Positions 1 through 9,300 of a stretch of DNA of 56,809 nt are shown here, one piece after another. Position numbers and translations under genes: made by a program. The DNA lies in IMG/VR virus record IMGVR_UViG_3300046170_000220, positions 1 to 56,809 of that record, one strand, 5' to 3'. The notes below the pieces were generated by a model. The model was not told the origin of the DNA and did no database searches. It worked only from the letters and a program-made list of their open reading frames with translations. The first letter of the stretch is position 1. Every line of letters starts with the position of its first letter. This stretch comes from a virus.

Positions 1-564
1 CGGTGTACCTCTAACTGAAATGATGCCAGCATGATTTTCTCAGCCGTTCCTTCAGAGGCTATAAACCTAGTGTGGGAAGATGTCTTCCCCCTTTTGGGTC
101 CAGCTTTACGGACTGCTGAGGGGAAGTTCCACATTGATGATGTGTATAGAATGATACAGTCAGGACAATACACACTATGGGTTGTTGTCGAAGATGATAA
201 ATATATAGCAGCCCTCACAACTAGGGTTTTGGAATATCCATCACGCAGGGCCGTAGCTATTGATTGGCTTGGCGGAAAAAGAATGAATGAGTGGCTGCCT
301 ATAGCTATGGAAACCGTAAAGAAGTACGCAAAAGATATTAATTGCAAACACCTTGAGGGATATGGCCGTAAGGCTTGGGGCAGGGTATTGGAAAAGCACA
401 ACTGGGAGCCAGAATATATTGCTTATAGAATGGAGTTGAGCGATGGGTAAAGGCGGCGGATCACCACCCCCTAGCAGTTCTACAGTTACGCAGACTAATC
501 TGCCTGAATATGTAGAGCCGTATTTTAAAAGGCTTCTTGAGCGTACAGAATCAGAAAGCAAGCG
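1..564. repeat. 564-bp direct terminal repeat, left copy
   Basis: Bases 1-564 are identical to 56246-56809. The repeat holds the end of the Gly-rich internal protein gene, the whole GNAT-like gene and the first 122 bases of the Gln-rich protein gene. Both edges fall inside coding sequence, which suits an assembly overlap of a circular or circularly permuted molecule better than a physical T7-like terminal repeat. The unique genome is then about 56,245 bp. Confidence 0.97.
31..450 (+). CDS. GNAT-like small virion-region protein
   Basis: This 139-residue protein has a layout recalling a compact GNAT acetyltransferase fold: a beta strand with a WVVVE core, a central DWLGG turn, and a C-terminal region with WGRVLEKHNWEPEY like the last strands of the fold. 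Phages of the T7 and marine podovirus groups often carry such a protein (T7 gp13 is a distant analogue) beside internal virion proteins. Its start overlaps the stop of the Gly-rich gene (ATGA), and its end overlaps the next gene by 8 bases, so the three are translationally coupled. Enzyme activity is not assured. A role in virion or ejection-complex assembly is inferred from position. The identical copy at 56276-56695 is the same gene. Confidence 0.7.
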   Translation: MIFSAVPSEAINLVWEDVFPLLGPALRTAEGKFHIDDVYRMIQSGQYTLWVVVEDDKYIAALTTRVLEYPSRRAVAIDWLGGKRMNEWLPIAMETVKKYAKDINCKHLEGYGRKAWGRVLEKHNWEPEYIAYRMELSDG

Positions 565-1876
565 CGAATATACGCCTTATTCGGGCGATAGACTTGCTGG
601 CACATCCGCTGATATCAAAGCTGTTGAAGGACGCAACGAGAAGAATGGCTCAACAAGGGTACGCCCTATATTGGCGAAGCCTATGGACACCACTAGGGCT
701 GGCATTCAGGCCTGCCTATGGTGCTGCCGGATACCGCCCCGGTCAGTTTCACTATGCCGGGTCAAGGCATTACTCAGTTTACTGGCCCAGCGGGCGTCAC
801 CAGATTTACTGGCCCAAGCGGACCAGCAGGGCTTTCCGGATATCCGTTCTCAGGTTCAGCAATTTAGAGGCCCGTCTGCTGTTAGTCAGTTTAGTCAAGT
901 TGGCCCAAGTGGTGAGTTTGATGCTGCTGCCGCACAACAATATATGGATCCGTACATGCAACAAGTTGTTAATGTACAGAAAAGGGAAGCCATTCAAGAG
1001 GCGCAAAAAGCTAAAGCTGGAAGGGCTGCTCAAGCGATTGGTGCTGGTGCATTTGGCGGCTCAAGGGAAGGCATTGTTCGATCTGAGGCAGCGGAGAGCC
1101 TGCAAAAGCAACTAGGTGACATCCAAGCCATTGGCTCACAACAAGCATTCAAGCAGGCACAAGAACAGTTCGAGCGTGATCGAGCTGCGCAAGAATGGGG
1201 CAAGAGCAGCAAAGAGTTCCAAGTTGAACAGGCTCAAGAACAAGCTGTCCGCAGGTTTGAGGACATGGGATTCTCAAGAGAGCAAGCCCAAGAGCAGGCC
1301 TTCCGTCAGATGGAGCAGCAGAGGATGGCTCAGGAGCAAGCGCAAGCAGATCTTGTGTCTCGCTTTGAGGAGGCTGGATTTAGCCGCGAGCAGGCCCAAG
1401 AATCTGCACAGCGTCAGATGGAGCAGCAAAGGTTCGAGACAGAGAAGGCCAGAGAGTCTGCGATTCAAGCGCGTTACAACCAACTTCTGCAAGCGCAGCA
1501 GGCTCAGGAGCAAGCTCGTCTTGCTGGCGCACAGTTTGGCCTTGAGGGTCTAAAGACTGGTATGGCTGGCGCAGAGCAGCTTGCAGAGCTTGGAGCCAAA
1601 GGTCAGGGCTTAACGATAGAACAGCTTAGAAGTCTTGAGCAGGTCGGCAAGGCAGAGCAAGCCCGCCGTCAGCAGGCTTTGGATATGGCGTATCAGGACT
1701 ATATGCGTCAAAGAGATTATCCAAGAGAACAGCTACAGTTCTATTCATCAATCCTTCGCGGTGTTCCTGTGTCTCCGTCTCAGGAGCAAGCAACGTATCA
1801 ACAAGTCAATCCGTTACAACAACTTCTTGGCACGGGACTGGCAGGTCTATCTTTATATAAAGGTCTTGGAGGCTAA
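443..1876 (+). CDS. Gln-rich coiled-coil internal virion protein (frame-scrambled near 640-850)
   Basis: The open frame is 477 residues. The first 60 and the residues after about 130 look like one protein: a GKGGG-PPPSSS start, then long Gln/Ala/Glu-rich helices with two near-identical blocks (FSREQAQEQAFRQMEQQRM and FSREQAQESAQRQMEQQRF at roughly 273-345). The segment in between (about 640-850) is unnatural in this frame. The expected family sequence appears in successive other frames: MAQQ, GTPYIGEAYGH, TRAGIQA, AYGAAGYRPGQF, TMPGQGITQFTGPAG, then back. Six extra single bases explain this and cancel out in total. The repaired protein would be about 475 residues. It sits between the GNAT-like and transglycosylase genes, as expected for an ejection protein. 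Its exact function is unknown. Confidence 0.75.
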   Translation: MGKGGGSPPPSSSTVTQTNLPEYVEPYFKRLLERTESESKREYTPYSGDRLAGTSADIKAVEGRNEKNGSTRVRPILAKPMDTTRAGIQACLWCCRIPPRSVSLCRVKALLSLLAQRASPDLLAQADQQGFPDIRSQVQQFRGPSAVSQFSQVGPSGEFDAAAAQQYMDPYMQQVVNVQKREAIQEAQKAKAGRAAQAIGAGAFGGSREGIVRSEAAESLQKQLGDIQAIGSQQAFKQAQEQFERDRAAQEWGKSSKEFQVEQAQEQAVRRFEDMGFSREQAQEQAFRQMEQQRMAQEQAQADLVSRFEEAGFSREQAQESAQRQMEQQRFETEKARESAIQARYNQLLQAQQAQEQARLAGAQFGLEGLKTGMAGAEQLAELGAKGQGLTIEQLRSLEQVGKAEQARRQQALDMAYQDYMRQRDYPREQLQFYSSILRGVPVSPSQEQATYQQVNPLQQLLGTGLAGLSLYKGLGG

Positions 1877-1879
1877 TCA

Positions 1880-3967
1880 ATGAACATTCTCGATATCCAA
1901 GACAACCTAAAGAACTTTTCTGAAGATCAGCTAATTAATGAGATGCAGATGCCGTCAGGCACAGCCCCTCAGTTCCTTGTTCTTGGAGAGATCAAGCGCC
2001 GCAAGAAGATGCGTGATGAGCTGTCGGCTCGTCAGGCTCAGAACATGCCCACTGTTGCAGAAGAAGCAATATATGCTGCGGGTATGCCACAAGAGGGTTT
2101 GGCTCAGATGGCTCAGGCCATGGCACCCCAAAGTTCAATTGCACAAAATACAGGTATAGGATCATTGCCACAGGCCGCACCGCAAGCTCCACCGGCAGGT
2201 GCAGAGATGGGTATGGCAGAGATCATGCCTGAGATGATGCCTCAAGGTATGCCACAGGGCATGCCGCCAGCTATGCCTATGGCTAGTGGTGGCCTTCTTG
2301 AGTCTCTGTTTGCCACAAAAAGCAGCGACTCAGAGAGTGGAAGGCCAGAAATACGCACCACCAAGAGTGGTCGCAAGGCCATGTACAAACCGGGAACAAA
2401 CATCTTCCTTGGATTTGTAGAAGAGGACAAGGGCATGGCGGCTGGTGGCGTTCTACGCGCACAGCAGGGCATGTATATGCCAGAAGACCCACGCCTTCGC
2501 GCCCTAATGATGCAGGAAAGCCGTGGAGATCCAATGGCTACTGGCTCAGTGGGTGAGATCGGTGCATTCCAAATCCGTCCTGAGACGGCGCTAATGCCGG
2601 GGTATGGTATCAAGAGTTTATTCCCAGAGATCTCTTCTGAGATTGGCGCTGGCAAGAAGTACAGAACACCAGCCGAAGCATATGAAGCCAACAAAGACCT
2701 CATTGACTCAACGCTAAGGAACACCCAGAAGGCAGAAGGTTTTGCCAGTGACTATCTAACAAGAGCAGAAGAGCGCCTTGGGTCACCTGAGGCTGCGTTA
2801 CTGTCATACAACCGTGGCATATCTGGCGCGGGTAAAGTAGATGACCCAACACAAGACCCATACTATCAGGGTGTCATGAGTTTCATGGGTGATGATGGCT
2901 TGCCTAGCGTTCTTGCTGATCGCGGTGTAACTGCTGCCGATCTGGCGCAACCTGATGCTGATGCTGGCTTGTTCTCTGCTATGGCGGCAACTCCTAGTGT
3001 AGCTACGCAAACGCCCGACATACCACCAAACATTATTAAAGATGAGTCTGGTCGTGCAATTGGGGATGCTTCTTACGGCCCAAGAATAAGAGCGGCTATG
3101 GAGGCTGGCGATGAGGAATTAGCTAATCAGCTAGTTGCTCAGGGACTGAACGAAGCAAACTTCTTTGAACAAATGTACAGAAACATTGACCCTGATGATT
3201 TAGGCAATGTTGGTCAGGATGCTGTCACCTCTGGAATTGGCTCAATAACAACGCCTGTTGGAACCGGAACCATAGATCCGGGACAAATGACGCAAGTCCT
3301 TCCGCTAGACCCAACACAAAAAACAATCAGCGGCGAGACCGTTGAAGAAGATGTTGCAGAATCTGAAACAGTTGAGCCGACAACAAGCGCAACACCTCCA
3401 GCAGCGGACGCTCCGGCGCAATCTTCTGGTGATGATATTGCAGCAGAGATAGCTAAACTGATGACGTTCAGCGGTAGTGGCTCAACATCTGGAGTCGAGC
3501 AAGAGATCATTGACCTGCAAAAAGATCTCGCTAAGTCACGCGAACAGGACAAGTGGCTAGCTCTTGGGCAGGCTGGGCTTGCGTTGATGTCGTCAACCAA
3601 CCCAACATTGCTTGGCGCTGTTGGTGAGGCTGGCCTTGCTGGTGTTAAATCACTCAAGGATGCTGACGAGAGTTACAGAGAGGGAGTCATTGACTTGATC
3701 AATGCTAGGTCTAAACTCAGTAAGGGCGCTTTAACTGCTGAGGAGGCGGCTCCTCTTCTGTCTGATGTACTTGAAACACTAGGGGAGACAGTGGAAGATA
3801 AGAACCCAGCCTCCCCAACATTTGGTGAGATGATTCCGAAGGTTACAGGAACATCACGGTTGGAGCTGGAAAACTTGAGAGATTACCTGATGCCTAAAGT
3901 TGGCTACCCATCTGCTACCCAAAGAGGTATACAAGCAGCTATATCCGCAACAAATAATGCGAGCTAA
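1880..3967 (+). CDS. Internal virion lytic transglycosylase
   Basis: This 695-residue protein carries an SLT-type lysozyme-like domain at about residues 205-330. The catalytic Glu is in QESRGDPMATGS (E213), followed by GEIGAFQIRP and later YNRG, the classic ES / GAxGxxQ / YNxG motifs. Residues 60-160 are Met/Gln/Pro-rich low complexity with the GG motif seen in other virion proteins here. The C-terminal half (about 500-600) has Ala/Ser/Thr-rich linker and helices. Such proteins travel in the virion and open peptidoglycan for DNA entry. It starts 3 bases after the previous stop and ends 2 bases before the giant protein, in one ejection operon. Confidence 0.88.
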   Translation: MNILDIQDNLKNFSEDQLINEMQMPSGTAPQFLVLGEIKRRKKMRDELSARQAQNMPTVAEEAIYAAGMPQEGLAQMAQAMAPQSSIAQNTGIGSLPQAAPQAPPAGAEMGMAEIMPEMMPQGMPQGMPPAMPMASGGLLESLFATKSSDSESGRPEIRTTKSGRKAMYKPGTNIFLGFVEEDKGMAAGGVLRAQQGMYMPEDPRLRALMMQESRGDPMATGSVGEIGAFQIRPETALMPGYGIKSLFPEISSEIGAGKKYRTPAEAYEANKDLIDSTLRNTQKAEGFASDYLTRAEERLGSPEAALLSYNRGISGAGKVDDPTQDPYYQGVMSFMGDDGLPSVLADRGVTAADLAQPDADAGLFSAMAATPSVATQTPDIPPNIIKDESGRAIGDASYGPRIRAAMEAGDEELANQLVAQGLNEANFFEQMYRNIDPDDLGNVGQDAVTSGIGSITTPVGTGTIDPGQMTQVLPLDPTQKTISGETVEEDVAESETVEPTTSATPPAADAPAQSSGDDIAAEIAKLMTFSGSGSTSGVEQEIIDLQKDLAKSREQDKWLALGQAGLALMSSTNPTLLGAVGEAGLAGVKSLKDADESYREGVIDLINARSKLSKGALTAEEAAPLLSDVLETLGETVEDKNPASPTFGEMIPKVTGTSRLELENLRDYLMPKVGYPSATQRGIQAAISATNNAS

Positions 3968-3969
3968 TT

Positions 3970-4536
3970 ATGGGACAGGTAACAACCCGCAGTCCCCTCA
4001 CTGGTAGACTCTACACCTTCAATGTAGCTGGAGATCAGCCGACAGAGCAGGAGCGTTTAGCTGTTGCTCAATATCTCATTGCGACTGAAGGTCAGACACA
4101 ACAGCCCCAGACATCTGAGCTAATAGAGCAAGAAGAGAGAGAATCCAATGCTCTTATTGATGCGCCTAGGGAGTTCACTAGGGGATTAGCAAAAGGTTTT
4201 GCCGACATCCCCGGAGGCCTAGCATCATTAGCCACTGCTATATCCCCATTAGATAGGTTTGGCCTTGGCTACGTTGAGGATTATGTTGAATCTGCCGGTC
4301 AGGGTGTAACGAAAGCTGCAAGAGAAGGCATCGACAATTTATTAGGTGAGCCTGTTGACACGCCTGTTGGAAAGTTTGCTGGCGCTCTTGGATCTATATC
4401 ATCTTACTTTGTGCCAGTTGGCGCAGCCGCCAAGGTTGCGTCTGGTTTGGGCAAGGGCGCTAAGGCCGTAACAGCAGCGGGTACTGGAACGGCTGCCGCT
4501 ATGGGTGTTCGCTCAAGGCTCGCAACAGCAGGTTGA
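3970..4536 (+). CDS. Giant polyvalent internal protein, N-terminal fragment
   Basis: This is the first 188 residues of a protein that continues in other frames to 13138. It opens with TRSPLTGRLYTFNVAGDQP, a short N-terminal module common in phage internal proteins, then Ala/Gly-rich amphipathic segments (about 60-185) that may contact membrane. The frame closes after LATAG. Removing one G from the GGG at 4503-4505 joins AAAM directly to VFAQGSQQQVDRIA of the next frame. The break is therefore best read as an extra base, not as the natural end of the gene. Confidence 0.75.
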   Translation: MGQVTTRSPLTGRLYTFNVAGDQPTEQERLAVAQYLIATEGQTQQPQTSELIEQEERESNALIDAPREFTRGLAKGFADIPGGLASLATAISPLDRFGLGYVEDYVESAGQGVTKAAREGIDNLLGEPVDTPVGKFAGALGSISSYFVPVGAAAKVASGLGKGAKAVTAAGTGTAAAMGVRSRLATAG

Positions 4537-4852
4537 CAGAATTGCCAGACAGATAGAGCTGGGGCAAGAGGTAGACAACAAAGACCTAGCAGTTGCACTG
4601 GGTGGCCTAATTGGTGCCGGTGAATTTTTCCCACTGCAAAAAGCATTCAAAACATTTACAAGAACATTAAAGGGCGTCCCAAAGGATGCTAAGAAAGATG
4701 CTATCGAGGCATGGCTAAGTAAGGTAAACCTTAAAGCCAGAGCAAAGAGTGCTGGAAAGACAGGCTTGTTTGAGGCCGCTCAGGAAGCCACTGCTGGGAT
4801 GGGCGCAAGATCTCGTAGAAAAGAACCTGTACAACCCAGAGCCTTGATATAA
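4505..4852 (+). CDS. Giant polyvalent internal protein, second fragment
   Basis: This is a continuation of the giant protein in the +1 frame (FAQGSQQQVDRIARQIELG and onward), with a Gly/Ala-rich helical stretch. The frame decays after about 4800, and coherent sequence resumes in other frames: MAQDLVEKNLYNPE, LDISLSSYQDDAIYGGG, AGAAFNFFVDTIAGRK. Four extra single bases near 4804, 4839, 4893 and 4957 restore one frame through to 4986. The stretch 4853-4985 is therefore coding sequence that no single open frame covers. It has no separate gene of its own. Confidence 0.55.
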   Translation: MFAQGSQQQVDRIARQIELGQEVDNKDLAVALGGLIGAGEFFPLQKAFKTFTRTLKGVPKDAKKDAIEAWLSKVNLKARAKSAGKTGLFEAAQEATAGMGARSRRKEPVQPRALI

Positions 4853-4985
4853 GTTTAAGTTCATATCAGGATGACGCTATCTATGGTGGTGGCTGCTGGT
4901 GCTGCATTCAACTTCTTTGTTGATACCATAGCTGGCAGAAAGCTAAAGAAGTCTCTCTAACTCAAGGAATCAGCTTCAGCAGGAT

Positions 4986-5489
4986 ATGGATGAAGAGGGG
5001 CAGGCTAACAGGTCTCTGTTAGATAACGCAGAGACATCCCTTGGTACAGCCATGACCTTTGATGCAGAGGGAAATGAAGTCCCAAAGGGCGGCAGGCCAT
5101 TAATAGCTGCCCCCAAAGCAGAGCCTGTTGATGCTTTAGAAGGACAGGTGCCAAGCCCCACTCAAGACGCCGAGCCTACAGCAGAGCAGATCGCAGCGTC
5201 TGCGAATGTAAAGCAACTTGCGCTAGAGCCTAACAAAGAGGCGGAGCTTCAGAGCCGTAAAGCAAAAGAAATTCTGCTGGCAAACCCAACAGAGATAGAA
5301 GTAAAAGACCTGCCCGAAGATGAACAGGCCGCCGTGCGCCAGTACCGAATGAGAGCAGGGCTTCAAGATATTGAGGCACCACTCACAAGAGACGAACTTG
5401 AGGAAGCTGTGTCATCTACCCTTGGTGAGGACAGGGGCATTGAGGCTGCGAATCGTGAGGGATCGAAGAGGTTTCCCAGAAACCTTTGA
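4986..5489 (+). CDS. Giant polyvalent internal protein, third fragment
   Basis: This 167-residue open segment is hydrophilic and rich in Glu/Ala, with the look of a linker and coiled coil (KEAELQSRKAKEILLANP). It ends with an unnatural SKRFPRNL. Dropping one C from the CCC at about 5476-5478 turns this into RFPETFEPKLTEKKAAERKA, which is the next frame. I read it as an internal piece of the 3970-13138 protein with no function of its own. Confidence 0.55.
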   Translation: MDEEGQANRSLLDNAETSLGTAMTFDAEGNEVPKGGRPLIAAPKAEPVDALEGQVPSPTQDAEPTAEQIAASANVKQLALEPNKEAELQSRKAKEILLANPTEIEVKDLPEDEQAAVRQYRMRAGLQDIEAPLTRDELEEAVSSTLGEDRGIEAANREGSKRFPRNL

Positions 5490-6315
5490 GCCTAAGCTAA
5501 CAGAGAAAAAAGCAGCAGAAAGAAAAGCTGAAGCTGTTGTGCAGGCAAGGGTAGCTGAGGTTATTGAGGATGCCAAAGCTGGTCTTAAAAACGGAGAACT
5601 TCTCAAGAAGAACGGAACCATATCTCTTGGCAAGGTTAAGTCTAGGCTAAAGCTAAACCAGAATGAGGCCGTTGCCGTTGTCGATAAGCTCAAAGCTATT
5701 GGCTATGCCACACCTATTTCCCCGACAGAACTAAAGCCAATTCTACCAGAAGCCCGCCTCGAACCTGCAAACTTTACTAAAGTTCGCATGCTGCAAGACG
5801 GTGTGGCTAACAATAAAGATTATCTGGCTGGCGCAGAAGTCAGTGTAACTGACACGGAAGCATTAGTGTTGCAGCAAACAGGCGTTGCTGAACCCATCTC
5901 TGAAGGCCCGTCACCAGAGCAGGAAGCCCTAAGAGAGTTTCAGGTGGCTATGCAGGAGCTACAGTTCGACAGAGCAGAGCAGCAAAGACGCCTAGACAAA
6001 ATGAAAGAGGCTGGCGCTCAGGATCAGACTCAACAAATCATGCTGGAAAACCAGCAGCGCGTAGTCGATGAGGCAAACGCAAGGCTTCAGGCAGCCCTCA
6101 ACAAAGAGCAAGAGCTGCTAGCTAAGGCCAACCTCTCCAACCCTCAGAACTCTGATGGACTGCCAGCAGATCAGGTGCTAGCAAACGAAGCTCGACAGGC
6201 AGCGGAAGAGTCAACCGCATCTCAGCCAACTGAAGAGTACAAGCGGAAGATAAACACCGTAGCCAACCTGCTGCGTAAGTACATGTTTAAAGAGCTTGGC
6301 ATCAAGGGACGTTGA
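5371..6315 (+). CDS. Giant polyvalent internal protein, fourth fragment
   Basis: The meaningful part begins at about 5478 (ETFEPKLTEKK); earlier codons are out of frame with the real protein. It includes a small winged-helix-like region (LGKVKSRLKLNQNEAVAVVDKL at about 90-115), then long Gln/Glu-rich coiled coil. It closes with LGIKGR. Removing one G from the GGG at 6307-6309 gives LGIKDVDIVTENVL and joins the intact 6296-13138 frame. The fragment belongs to the giant internal protein. Confidence 0.6.
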   Translation: MRHHSQETNLRKLCHLPLVRTGALRLRIVRDRRGFPETFEPKLTEKKAAERKAEAVVQARVAEVIEDAKAGLKNGELLKKNGTISLGKVKSRLKLNQNEAVAVVDKLKAIGYATPISPTELKPILPEARLEPANFTKVRMLQDGVANNKDYLAGAEVSVTDTEALVLQQTGVAEPISEGPSPEQEALREFQVAMQELQFDRAEQQRRLDKMKEAGAQDQTQQIMLENQQRVVDEANARLQAALNKEQELLAKANLSNPQNSDGLPADQVLANEARQAAEESTASQPTEEYKRKINTVANLLRKYMFKELGIKGR

Positions 6316-9300
6316 CATTGTAACTGAGAATGTTCTTGAGCCTGACAAGATCAAAGACGGCTTTATTGTCGAGGGTTACTATGACGGTAGCGGCGAAGGC
6401 AGGAAGATCATCGCCCTTGCCATGGAGATATACGACCCGAACCTGACTGAAGCACAATTGTTCCAGCGTCTGCGTGGCGTCCTTAACCATGAGGTCATCC
6501 ACGCCCTGCGTGGCCTTGGCGTACTGACTGAGCAGGAGTTCGCCACTCTTGTTAAGGCAGCGTCTAAGCGTAAGTTTGTCAAGAAGGTTGGTGGTAGATT
6601 AGTCGAAAGAGACTACACATTCCTTGACCGCGCTGTAGCCATGAACGAAGGCCAGAGCATTGAGTATCAGCAAGAGGAAGCTGTTGCTGAAATGTTTAGG
6701 TCTTATGCTGATGGCAAGATCAAGGTTGCTGGCAAGCCTAGAACAATCTTCCAGAAGATAGGCAGGTTCTTCAAGTCTATATTCAACGCCCATAGGGATG
6801 CTGGCTTCACTGATGCGGCCTCTATCTTTGACAACATCCAATCAGGCAAGATTGGCAGAAGAGAGAGAAGCCTACAAAAAGCAGCGGCAGTACCAGCAGG
6901 AACAAAGTATTCCACCGCCGGTATCAGGGCCGGATTCCACGCGCCTGACATCGACAAGAAAGCTGCTGAACGCATAGGCATGTCCTTTAAGGATGTGACC
7001 AAGCGTGTAGAGGAGTTAACAAAAAGTGCAAATGAACTTTCTGATGGCGAAATAACCTACGATGAGTACGACAAAAGAGTTAATAAGTTCAAGCCGATCA
7101 TTCCGTACCAGACCGTACCAGCGCCAGCTACGACAAAAGAAATGGTCTCCGCTTTATCCGAAGGGAAAAAGGCTAAAGTGGGAAAAGCGTCAGAGATACA
7201 AGACAACACCCCTGTCAAACTAAGACTGGACATACCATCATACACACAGAAGGGTGTGTGGGTTCCCACCATCCACGGTCAAGACAACAGAACAATTGCC
7301 CACGAAAGCACAGCCATTGTTACCAATGCTAAGTTTTCTGCAAGCGACAGGACAGCTTTAAGAATAGCTAAGGGCGCTGCCAAAGGACCGTTTGCTACAA
7401 TTGATGGCATGTTTAAATATGCAACGCCAGACAATGCCTTTGCCGTAGCGCAAGAAATGTTGGCTGACCCAACAGTTGTTCAGGTTGGCTTTGATCCTGA
7501 GCGTCATTCATACTTCTATGACCGCACCACGACAGAGCCTGTTGTTTCAGCCGACTTAGTTGTACAGGTTGGCCCTCTTGTGCTGGCAAAGAACCCACAG
7601 TTTGCGCCTAAGTCTGACTTCAAGTATTCGGTGGCAAGGACTCAGGGATTAAACACAATAAGAGAGTTTATTAAAAACAACCCAGACGGATTTACCATAA
7701 CATCTCAGGGCGTTTCTGTCCCGATAGGAACCCCCGATAGTGGTATCGTAGTCGCTCCAATTAAGGACGCGGAACTTATTGTAGGTGGTGATATACCAAT
7801 CAATGTTCTTAGGGAGTATATCGAAAACGCTAAGGCTATGTCAGGAATATTTAACAGAGAGGTTTTCCTTGGAGGCTGGCTCAACAATGACAATGGCAAG
7901 TATTACCTTGACAACACACTCATAGTAAACGATAAGGCAGAGGCACTCTATTTTGCTCAGGCGGCGAAGCAAATAGCTGTTTATGATTTGAGAGTGCCGC
8001 CGTATGGACAGGAGATAGTTACAGATGAAGGAATCAAACAACTCCAAGAAGCCGGTATTTATAGGAGTGACACCGCAGAGCAATACAGAAGAAGTATTGA
8101 GCGAGCTAGTGGCCTCTTTAGAGCGGCAAGGATTGAAAATCAAAGACAAAGAGAAGCCGAGGCAAGCCTAGCTGCCAGAGCTTACTCGGTAGCCATTACC
8201 CCAAAGGCAGACCCTAACGGCAACGTGCGCCTTACTCACTACTCTCCTATGACAGACCTTGAGGTTGTTAACCCTGAAGAGCAAGGCTCTAACTACAGGA
8301 TGCGTGGAGAAGAGAGGAAGAGGCAGGCATCAGCTTGGCGGCAGGACTACCCAGCAAGAAGTTACTATGGCCTTAATGTTGGCGAAGAGGGTGGTTACTC
8401 TAAAGAGTATTCTGTCGGAGAAAATGTATATGTTGCCGATGTTCCTCTTGCAGACCTATATAACTTTGAAGAAGACCCAGAGGGATTCAAATCTAAAGCT
8501 GATGGCATGATAACCGATAGGGTTATGGAGCTTTCTTGGGGTGACCCTCAAGGATTCATCCTGACTCAGGCCGAGAAGATGGTTGCTGATGCTGGTTACT
8601 CTGGGTACTACACCAACACCCCAATGGGCTTGGTTGCTGCGATGTTTAACCCAATTAAAGTTAGGCCTAATATTGCTGACGCAAAGAAGTTTTCTATTGC
8701 GAGGCTGTCTCCAGCAGAGATAGGCCTGACATCAATCAACAATGTTAACACCGAGCTTGGCGACCCAGTAAACAATTACTATGTACAGCAAGCCCCATAT
8801 GGCAGCGTTGCTATGCAGACTGCTGTGCTAAAGATGCAACAAGATCGCGGTAACGTGGTTCTGAACTGGGACAACCCAGATAACTGGGAAACATTAGCAC
8901 GGCTTATGGCGGCAGAGGCTGAGGTTGCCCTGTCGCGAGATAAGAATGCTCTTGGTTGGTACGACAGAACACTCGATACCGCCAAGCGTGTCACATCTAT
9001 ATTGTTCCCAGACATCAAGCCAAATACAGATGCTGAAAGCGCATTCATATTTGCTACTGCCGTTACATCAAACGGTGTTCCTGTTATTGGTAACTGGCAA
9101 GCAGCAGCAGAGCAGTACAAAAACTGGAAAGAAACAGGACGGTTTATTGAGAAGGGTTATGGAGACCAAGGCTCCAGCATGATCCCAGCATTCCAGCTCT
9201 ACAATGCAATGAAGGATCTAAACTACACAGACCTTGAGATTAAAGACTTCCTGAATCAGAAGATGACTGTAAGTGAGTTACGGCAAAATAATCTCTTGAA

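Noticed and set aside
537-1115. A 192-residue frame overlapping the start of the Gln-rich gene
   Set aside because: Only short segments (MAQQ, AYGAAGYRPGQF) fit the family, and these belong to the main protein after repair. The rest is shadow sequence.
4505-6315. Programmed +1 frameshifting as the explanation for the split giant gene
   Set aside because: Seven shifts at unrelated sites, the same sign as those in other genes, and no common slippery motif make programmed shifting implausible.
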